A DNA stretch of 10,638 bases from CALMEC01 sp031376485. GTDB taxonomy: Bacteria > Actinomycetota > Thermoleophilia > Miltoncostaeales > Miltoncostaeaceae. Every line of letters starts with the position of its first letter. The first letter of the stretch is position 1. The notes beneath the pieces were generated by a model, which saw only the letters and a program-made list of their open reading frames with translations, had not been told where the DNA came from and did not search any database. Where the stretch lies: the NCBI GenBank assembly GCA_031376485.1, contig JANMDV010000193.1, positions 1-10,638 of the forward strand. The letters are read 5' to 3'. Made by a program: the position numbers and the translations under genes. Positions 6,218-10,638 of the stretch are shown one piece after another.

Positions 6218-7903
6218 GTGGCTCGCATGGTGACCCCGGAGGAGATCGTGCAGTTCGAGGTGTTCGCGAGTCTCGATCCAGTCGACTGCGAGCGGCTCTG
6301 TCGCGTTGCGGCCGACATCTCACTCAGTCCCGGCGAGTACGCCGTATACGAGGGGGACGAGCGGGCACTGCTCGGTGTGATCGAGGGTCGGATCGAGGTG
6401 GTCAGGTTCATCGACGGACTGGAGCGCGTGATCGGCGAGCGGCTGCCCGGTGAGATCATCGGGGAGCTCTCGATCGCGTTCGGAATGGGTCAACCCGCCG
6501 GGTTCCGGGCAACCGAGCCGTCGCGCGTCTTCCGGATCGAGCCGCACGACTACCACGCCCTCGCCGCCGTCGCGCCGGAGGTCGCGAAGCGGGTGGGCAT
6601 CCTGGCGAGCAACCGGATCAGCGGGCCCAGAGGTCTGCAGGCCGTCGTGTCCGCACCCGCCCCGTTCCGGGCGATCGTCCTGGGCCATCGGTGGGACGCC
6701 TCCTGCGCGGAGCTGAGGCGCTTCCTCGACCGCAACCAAGTTCGGTTCAGATGGCTCCAGCCGGACGTGCCCGGCGATGCGGAGCAGTGGTCGAGTGCGC
6801 TGCCGGCCGAGGGTGACTACCCCGCTATTCGCGTCGTGAACGGCAAGACCGTCGTGCGACCGCAACTGCGCCGGGTGGCCGAGCTCCTCGACATCGCGAC
6901 CGAGCCGGCGGCCGCGGAGTACGACACGGTGATCGTCGGCGCGGGGCCCGCCGGCTTGGCAGCCGCCGTGTACGGCGCGTCAGAGGGGCTCCGGACGATC
7001 GTGGTCGAGCGCGAGGCGCCGGGCGGTCAGGCGGGAACGTCCTCCCGGATCGAGAACTACCTCGGCTTCCCCTCGGGCGTGTCGGGCGACGAGCTGTCGA
7101 GCCGAGCGCTCCAGCAGGCGCGCAGGCTCGGCGCCGAGATCCTCGTCACACGGACGGTTACGCGGATCGACGCGGCGACGCATCAGACCCACCTCGATGG
7201 CGGCGACGTCCTGCGGGCGCGGACGATCATCCTCGCCTGCGGGGTCTCGTGGCGGCACCTCGCGATCGAGGGGTTCGAACGCCTCGTGGGCAAGGGGATT
7301 TTCTACGGCGTGGCACGCAGCGAAGCGGCGAACACCCACGGCCTGGACGTCCAGATCATCGGTGCGGGAAACTCGGCGGGCCAGGCCGCGCTGTTCTTCT
7401 CGTCCCACGCGCGGAGCGTGACCATCCTCAGCCGTGGAGAGACGCTGGAGAAGAGTATGTCGCGCTATCTCGTCGACCAGCTCGCCACCCGGGCGAACAT
7501 CCGCGTGCTCGTCCGGACGGAGGTGACGGCCGCGCACGGCGACACCTCGCTCGAAGCGATCGACGTCCGCGACGCCGCGACCGGCGAGACGACCCGGCTC
7601 GAGTCGGGTGGGCTGTTCATCTTCATCGGCGCGGACGCCGAGACCGCGTGGCTCCCGCCCGAGATCACGCTCGACCAGAAGGGCTACGTGCTCACCGGCT
7701 TCGACGTGCGCGCCGCGGGACGGTGGCAGCTCGACCGGGACCCGTACCTCCTCGAGACGAGCGTCCCGGGCATCTTCGCCTGCGGCGACGTCCGATTCAG
7801 TCCCGTGAAGCGGGTCGCGGCAGCCGTCGGCGAGGGCAGCATGGCCATCGCTTTCGTGCACCAGTACCTGAGAGACGCCGAAGTCCGCTCCGAATTCGCG
7901 TGA
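6218..7903 (+). CDS. cNMP-binding-like / thioredoxin reductase-like FAD oxidoreductase lacking CxxC
   Basis: A 561-residue fusion protein. Residues about 12-125 form a cyclic-nucleotide-binding-like beta-barrel with IEGRIEVV and GEIIGELS (79-85), but the phosphate-binding Arg of the usual cassette seems missing. Residues about 150-226 look like a degraded glutaredoxin/thioredoxin fold with one Cys (163). Residues 234-555 are a low-molecular-weight thioredoxin-reductase-like flavoprotein: FAD motif VIVGAGPAGLAA (238-249), GGQAGTSSRIENYLGFP (269-285), NADPH motif IIGAGNSAGQAA (380-391) and the FAD-closing GIFACGDVRFSPVKRVAAAV (518-537). The redox CxxC expected between the two nucleotide motifs is absent (GKGIFYGVARSEAANT instead), so it is not a classical thioredoxin reductase. 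It is probably an NAD(P)H-dependent flavin reductase acting on another partner. The start is GTG 6218 or ATG 6227, with no strong Shine-Dalgarno sequence. Confidence 0.92.
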   Translation: MARMVTPEEIVQFEVFASLDPVDCERLCRVAADISLSPGEYAVYEGDERALLGVIEGRIEVVRFIDGLERVIGERLPGEIIGELSIAFGMGQPAGFRATEPSRVFRIEPHDYHALAAVAPEVAKRVGILASNRISGPRGLQAVVSAPAPFRAIVLGHRWDASCAELRRFLDRNQVRFRWLQPDVPGDAEQWSSALPAEGDYPAIRVVNGKTVVRPQLRRVAELLDIATEPAAAEYDTVIVGAGPAGLAAAVYGASEGLRTIVVEREAPGGQAGTSSRIENYLGFPSGVSGDELSSRALQQARRLGAEILVTRTVTRIDAATHQTHLDGGDVLRARTIILACGVSWRHLAIEGFERLVGKGIFYGVARSEAANTHGLDVQIIGAGNSAGQAALFFSSHARSVTILSRGETLEKSMSRYLVDQLATRANIRVLVRTEVTAAHGDTSLEAIDVRDAATGETTRLESGGLFIFIGADAETAWLPPEITLDQKGYVLTGFDVRAAGRWQLDRDPYLLETSVPGIFACGDVRFSPVKRVAAAVGEGSMAIAFVHQYLRDAEVRSEFA

Positions 7904-7937
7904 GGGCGCCCGTGTCATGACTCCCTCATCGTTCGCC

Positions 7938-7954
7938 GGCTGCAAACCGCAGCC
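7938..7954 (+). terminator. Candidate terminator hairpin after the flavoprotein gene
   Basis: GGCTGC (7938-7943) and GCAGCC (7949-7954) form a perfect 6-bp stem with the 5-nt loop AAACC, 34 bp after the stop codon. There is no T-run, which is common for actinobacterial hairpin terminators. Confidence 0.35.
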
Positions 7955-8113
7955 CTACGGCACTGGCGACATCGCGGTGACCACCAGTAGCGGCGAGGCT
8001 CGCTAGCACCGTACTGCTCGCTTTTCGTCGCCGTCCGGCAGGGTCGTGTTCATGACACTCCCGAAGCCGCGCCGCCAGCACGGCCGCTGCCGTCTGCGGC
8101 CTTGACCGCCGAA

Positions 8114-8129
8114 CCCCGCGTTGGCGGGG
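8114..8129. terminator. Candidate terminator hairpin CCCCGC/GCGGGG
   Basis: A perfect 6-bp all-GC stem, CCCCGC (8114-8119) and GCGGGG (8124-8129), with loop GTTG. It lies between convergent units and could act in either direction. It has no T-run. Confidence 0.35.
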
Positions 8130-8142
8130 GGTCGACATTCGG

Positions 8143-8170
8143 CGACGGCGGCTGTCGGTAGTCGCCGTCG
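8143..8170. terminator. Candidate terminator hairpin CGACGGCG/CGCCGTCG
   Basis: A perfect 8-bp inverted repeat (8143-8150 / 8163-8170) with a 12-nt loop, 30 bp downstream of the pseudogene stop on the minus strand. A further short hairpin CGGGC-TTGC-GCCCG follows at 8181-8194. Together they probably end the cupin transcript. Confidence 0.4.
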
Positions 8171-8199
8171 GGGACCCACCCGGGCTTGCGCCCGAGAGG

Positions 8200-8423
8200 T
8201 TACGACCAGAACTCGTCCCATGCGGAGAGGTCGACGAAGTGCTCCTGGCCCGTGGCGATGCGGTCCTCCGTGATCTCGACGACGATGCAAGCAGTGCACA
8301 TCCAACGTCTTGCCGTCCCGCTGCGGGGTGTTGTGGTGGATCCCGATCGCGCGGTTTCGCTCCCTTCCCCGCCCAAGCATCCAGATCGTCGTTTGCGATT
8401 GAATGGGTCCGTTCGTGCGTCAA
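8200..8423 (-). pseudogene. SnoaL/NTF2-like protein remnant, 5'-truncated and frameshifted
   Basis: Protein-like segments of one SnoaL-like (NTF2-fold) domain appear in three successive frames on the minus strand. The first is HSIANDDLDAW (up to about 8382). The second is RAIGIHHNTPQRDGKTLDVHC (about 8350-8290), divided as RAIGIHHNTPQ then RDGKTLDVHC. The third is CIVVEITEDRIATGQEHF then VDLSAWDEFWS, ending in TAA at 8202-8200. The order and spacing fit the second half of such a domain: a beta strand with AND-D, the RDGKTLDV hairpin, the VVEI-DRI strand and the final DEFW. A single extra T near 8289 explains the second frame change. The first half of the gene is missing. The remnant lies 33 bp after the cupin stop on the same strand, so it was probably the second gene of that operon. 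Confidence 0.65.
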
Positions 8424-8456
8424 AGCGGATTCTCGCGCGGTGGCTTCAGCAGGGTG

Positions 8457-8975
8457 TCAGCGCTCGAGCGGCTCCCCCGGGAAGCGCAGCCCGAACCGCT
8501 CGACGAGGCCGGGGACAGTCGAGGGATCCATCTCGAGCCCGTAGCGCTCGCACAGCGCGCCGAGGATCGCGGGGTCGGCCGAGCCCACGCCGCCGAGGGC
8601 CACCAGCTCGGCGAAGAAGCGTTCAAACCCCGCCGGCGCGATGATCTCGAGAATCCGGCACGGCTCGTCGCCGGCGTTCCAGAACGTGTGCCACTCGCCA
8701 CGGGGCTTGAACACCAGGTCCCCGGGCCCGGCCTCGAGCACCTCGTCTCCCAGGAGCGCTCCCATCCGACCCTCGACGACGTAGCTGTACTCGTCCTCGT
8801 GGGTGTGCCGGTGCAGGGGGGCCGCGAGCGCCCGGGCCGACATCGGGTGCTCCACGAGCGAAAAGCCCTCGCCGGTGGTGGCACCGTCGACCATGAACCG
8901 CACGCCGATGCTGCCGAGGAACCCGGCGCGCCCGTCGGTCGGCCCAAGCACGCGTGCTTCGTACGTCACTGCCAT
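8457..8975 (-). CDS. Cupin-2 domain protein (small metal-dependent beta-barrel)
   Basis: A 172-residue single-domain cupin. Motif 1 is PLHRHTHEDEYSYVVEG (53-69), matching HxH-x4-E-x6-G with ligands His55, His57 and Glu62. Motif 2 is PGDLVFKPRGEWHTFWN (84-100), with the fourth ligand His96. All four metal ligands are intact, so it can bind Fe, Mn, Ni or Zn. A C-terminal segment of about 55 residues (118-172) follows the barrel. Relatives include dioxygenases, isomerases and ligand-binding proteins, so the reaction cannot be named. GAGGG at 8987-8983, 7 nt before the ATG, confirms the start. The gene is divergent from a TetR regulator across an 88-bp gap with a palindrome, so TetR control is likely. 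A SnoaL-like remnant lies directly downstream. Confidence 0.9.
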   Translation of the reverse strand: MAVTYEARVLGPTDGRAGFLGSIGVRFMVDGATTGEGFSLVEHPMSARALAAPLHRHTHEDEYSYVVEGRMGALLGDEVLEAGPGDLVFKPRGEWHTFWNAGDEPCRILEIIAPAGFERFFAELVALGGVGSADPAILGALCERYGLEMDPSTVPGLVERFGLRFPGEPLER

Positions 8976-9002
8976 CGCTCTGCCCTCATTTCAATTTCGT
9001 CG

Positions 9003-9014
9003 GACACCCGTGTC
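9003..9014. promoter_or_regulatory. Candidate TetR operator palindrome
   Basis: GACAC-CC-GTGTC is a perfect inverted repeat at the centre of the cupin/TetR divergent gap. The 10-mer GTCGGACACC that overlaps its left half (8999-9008) recurs at 9053-9062 directly before the TetR ATG at 9064. A dimeric TetR protein could bind here and control both genes. Confidence 0.45.
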
Positions 9015-9063
9015 GCGTAACCTAGACCAGCGTGCACAGATGCGTCAAGATGGTCGGACACCA

Positions 9064-9663
9064 ATGGCCCCCGAAATGCCCGTCCGCCCGTATCGCATGC
9101 AACGCCGCGCCGAGCAGCAGGACGGAACGCGGCAACGGATCGTCGAAAGCGCCGTTGAGCTGCACGGCACCCTCGGTCCCGCCCGCACGTCGTTGAGCGC
9201 CATCGCCACTCACGCGGGGGTGCGTCGCTCGACCCTCTACCGCCACTTCCCCGACGAGGCGGCGCTCTTCGATGCGTGCACCGCGCACTGGATGGCCGCG
9301 AACCCGCCGCCCGACCTCGGCGGGTGGGCGAGAATCTCCGCCCGCGACCGGCGTCTGGAGATCGCGCTGGGAGAACTCTACGGCTACTACCGGCAGACCG
9401 AAGGCATGCTCGACAATCTGTTTCGCGACGAGAGCATCGTGCCCATCGTCGCCGAGCGCTTCGCCGCGTTCCGGGGCTACCTCGCCGCGGCGCTGGAGAC
9501 CCTCATGCGGGGGCGGAGGCTCCGGGGCGCCGACGCACGGCGGACCCGGGCAGCCGTCGGCCACGCCATCGCGTTCTCCACGTGGAAGTCCCTCGTCCGG
9601 GAGCACGGGGTATCCGATGCGGACGCCGTCGCTCTGCTGTGCGCGCTCGTCGCGGCGAGCTGA
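9064..9663 (+). CDS. TetR/AcrR-family transcriptional regulator
   Basis: A 199-residue regulator with the normal length and layout of the family. The N-terminal DNA-binding domain runs from RQRIVESAVELHGTLG (23-38) through the helix-turn-helix SLSAIATHAGVRRSTLYRHF (43-62), ending in the characteristic YRHF. DEAALFDAC follows, and then an all-helical C-terminal ligand-binding domain (about 75-199) of unknown ligand. The start is uncertain: ATG 9064 is chosen, while ATG 9040 would add 8 residues and ATG 9097 would remove 11; none has a clear Shine-Dalgarno sequence. It is transcribed away from the cupin gene, which is the obvious target besides itself. The right-hand citrate-synthase-like gene, on the same strand 266 bp downstream, may be separate because of the hairpin after the stop. 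Confidence 0.93.
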   Translation: MAPEMPVRPYRMQRRAEQQDGTRQRIVESAVELHGTLGPARTSLSAIATHAGVRRSTLYRHFPDEAALFDACTAHWMAANPPPDLGGWARISARDRRLEIALGELYGYYRQTEGMLDNLFRDESIVPIVAERFAAFRGYLAAALETLMRGRRLRGADARRTRAAVGHAIAFSTWKSLVREHGVSDADAVALLCALVAAS

Positions 9664-9705
9664 GGGCCGACCGTGACCTCTTGGCCGACGCTGCCGGGTC
9701 GGCCC
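9664..9705 (+). terminator. Candidate terminator: 9-bp inverted repeat after TetR
   Basis: GGGCCGACC (9664-9672) and GGTCGGCCC (9697-9705) are perfectly complementary and begin at the base after the TGA stop, with a 24-nt loop. There is no T-run. The long loop leaves open a recombination or regulatory role, but transcription termination is the simplest reading. Confidence 0.45.
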
Positions 9706-9929
9706 GCCGCGCAGAACGTCCAGGATCATCGCGGCAACCCCTTCCGCGCCACAAGCGACCGAACCGCGTTCGAGAGGATCGTGTGAGACGCGTGGCTGGG
9801 TTCCTAGATCGTCAGCCAGAACAAGGGTTCCGATAAGGTGCGACGGCATGCCGCGACCGCGAAAGGTGAGTGAACGTCCGGTGACCCGAGCGAGCGGTGT
9901 CTGGCCAAAGATGGGGGCTCGGAGGCTGT
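9706..9929. other. Intergenic region upstream of the citrate-synthase-like gene
   Basis: No convincing gene. It contains the dyad TGGCTG/CAGCCA (9793-9798 / 9813-9818), a direct repeat GGGTTCC (9798-9804 and 9825-9831), and GATAAG (9832-9837) as a possible -10 element. A 31-codon frame from ATG 9848 runs into the next gene out of frame and is not counted as a gene. Confidence 0.35.
9921..9925 (+). promoter_or_regulatory. Shine-Dalgarno GGAGG of the citrate-synthase-like gene
   Basis: A perfect GGAGG lies 4 nt before the ATG at 9930. The spacing is short, but no other start in the frame is as well supported. Confidence 0.5.
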
Positions 9930-10638
9930 ATGCAGTTCGGTAGGGCTCTGGCCCCAGTCAGTCACATCGCCCAGGCCTATCCCGACAGGGTCGAAGTGCG
10001 GGGACGCGACCTGTGCGGCGACCTGATGGGCAGGGTGAGCTTCACCGAATACTTCTACCTGCTGCTGACCGGACGCGAGCCGACGGACGATCAGCGCTAT
10101 TTCCTCGATCTGCTGCTCGTCGCGATCGCCGAGCACGGGATGATGCCGACCAACATCGCAGCCCGCATGACGCTCGCCGCCGATCCCGGATCGCTGCATG
10201 GAGCTGTGGCGGCGGGGATCCTCGGCTGTGGCCCGGTCATCCTCGGCACGTCCGAGGAATGTGCACGGCTGCTCGAGACGGCACAGCAGGAGGTGGCGTC
10301 CGGCCGCGCCCCCGAGGCCGTCGCCGACACGGCTGCGCGCGCGATCCACGACGGCGGCGGGAAGGCGCCCGGCTTCGGACATCCGGTTCACCGGCCGCTC
10401 GATCCGCGCACCGAACGGATCCTTGAGCTTGCGGATACGCGAGCGGTCAGCGGACCCCACGTCCTGCTCGCACGGTGCCTGCGCACGAGCGTCGCCGAAG
10501 TGTGGGGCAAGCCCCTCCCGATGAACGTCTCGATGCCCATCGCGGCGGTCATGCTGGACTTGGGCTTCCCCGCCGCGGCGATGAAGGCGATCCCGATCCT
10601 GGCGCGCACCGGTGGTCTGCTCGCCCATCTGGCCGAGG
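9930..10638 (+). CDS. Citryl-CoA lyase / citrate synthase family protein, 3' end cut by window
   Basis: The first 236 residues of a small citrate-synthase-fold protein, a family that cleaves or forms citryl-CoA-type thioesters. Visible family features are RVEVRGRDLCGDLMG (residues 20-34), FTEYFYLLLTGREPT (38-52), SLHGAVAAGILG (at the position of the first catalytic His of citrate synthase), GKAPGFGHPVHRPLDPR (the second catalytic His with the DPR motif) and LPMNVSMPIAAVMLDLGFP. In citrate synthase and ATP-citrate lyase the last motif reads NVDx, with Asp as catalytic base; here it is Ser. Reaction and substrate are therefore uncertain. It could be a citryl-CoA lyase-like enzyme, a related acyl-CoA lyase, or an altered member. 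A GGAGG Shine-Dalgarno sequence supports the start. The frame stays open to the window end. Confidence 0.88.
   Translation, partial: MQFGRALAPVSHIAQAYPDRVEVRGRDLCGDLMGRVSFTEYFYLLLTGREPTDDQRYFLDLLLVAIAEHGMMPTNIAARMTLAADPGSLHGAVAAGILGCGPVILGTSEECARLLETAQQEVASGRAPEAVADTAARAIHDGGGKAPGFGHPVHRPLDPRTERILELADTRAVSGPHVLLARCLRTSVAEVWGKPLPMNVSMPIAAVMLDLGFPAAAMKAIPILARTGGLLAHLAE

Larger units (their letters stand above)
7904..8199. other. Intergenic region with several strong hairpins
   Basis: About 296 bp between the flavoprotein stop and the pseudogene end, where transcripts from both sides converge. I see no coding frame with a protein-like composition. It contains four GC-rich hairpins: 7938-7954, 8114-8129, 8143-8170 and 8181-8194. 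None has a T-run. Confidence 0.55.

Noticed and set aside
6123..6233. 36-codon GTG-started ORF whose TGA overlaps the flavoprotein start region
   Set aside because: A coupled leader peptide is conceivable, but there is no Shine-Dalgarno sequence or recognisable composition; chance is likely in GC-rich DNA.
5895..6323. N-terminal extension (about 143 residues) of the small winged-helix ORF
   Set aside because: Low-complexity Arg/Pro/Ala composition, overlaps the flavoprotein 5' end and contains no recognisable domain.
6980..7945. Long minus-strand ORF opposite the flavoprotein
   Set aside because: Antisense shadow of a gene with clear FAD and NADPH motifs; composition dominated by Arg, Asp and Gly without family features.
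4299..9930. Genomic island inserted at tRNA-Ala
   Set aside because: The accessory genes next to a tRNA are suggestive, but there is no integrase, no transposase, and no direct repeat of the tRNA 3' end in the window.
9848..9943. 31-residue basic ORF overlapping the start of the citrate-synthase-like gene
   Set aside because: Could be a frameshifted N-terminus, but no family similarity is evident and the downstream start has its own Shine-Dalgarno sequence.
9804..10628. Minus-strand ORF opposite the citrate-synthase-like gene
   Set aside because: Antisense shadow; the plus strand carries the conserved motifs and a GGAGG Shine-Dalgarno sequence.
1..10638. CRISPR array, toxin-antitoxin or phage-defence system
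   Set aside because: No regularly spaced repeats, Cas-like motifs, paired small toxin/antitoxin ORFs or defence-type nuclease/NTPase modules were seen.

Overview
The window is GC-rich double-stranded DNA with frequent GTG starts, GTGA stop/start overlaps and codons ending in G or C. This points to a high-GC actinobacterium. The block topA-like / small membrane protein / tmk / holB has the gene order usual in Actinomycetota (topA-tmk-holB). A placement in a deep lineage such as Thermoleophilia or Acidimicrobiia is only an inference.

Layout. (1) 1-2368, minus strand: a tight operon of a degenerate topoisomerase IA-like protein, a small C-tail-anchored membrane protein, thymidylate kinase and the DNA polymerase III delta' clamp-loader subunit, which runs off the left edge. 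(2) 2399-4208: a UDP-glucose 4-epimerase-type SDR enzyme on the plus strand, converging on a PHP-type protein-tyrosine phosphatase (CpsB/YwqE family). The pair suggests surface polysaccharide work. (3) 4299-4371: tRNA-Ala(CGC) without an encoded CCA. (4) 4467-5557, minus strand: a CadC-like ArsR sensor and a six-helix CDF-like cation transporter with a cysteine-rich tail, preceded by an AT-rich candidate operator. (5) 5679-5894: a 71-residue winged-helix-like ORF, followed by a 323-bp divergent intergenic region. (6) 6218-7903: a three-part flavoprotein (cNMP-binding-like, degenerate glutaredoxin-like, thioredoxin-reductase-like) with no CxxC. (7) 7904-8199: hairpins but no gene. (8) 8200-8423: a frameshifted, 5'-truncated SnoaL/NTF2-like pseudogene, directly downstream of a cupin gene (8457-8975). 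(9) 9064-9663: a TetR regulator divergent from the cupin gene, with a perfect palindrome between them, and a strong inverted repeat after its stop. (10) 9930 to the right edge: a citryl-CoA lyase / citrate synthase family protein, truncated by the window.

The left third is chromosomal core. Everything after the tRNA looks like small, independently regulated accessory units for metal efflux, redox and small-molecule handling. No IS element, integrase, CRISPR array or classical defence system is visible. The points most worth following are the apparently inactive topoisomerase in the topA position, the CxxC-less fusion flavoprotein, the combination of a CadC-type sensor with a cysteine-tailed CDF that lacks the usual ligands, and the Ser at the expected catalytic Asp of the citrate-synthase-fold protein.
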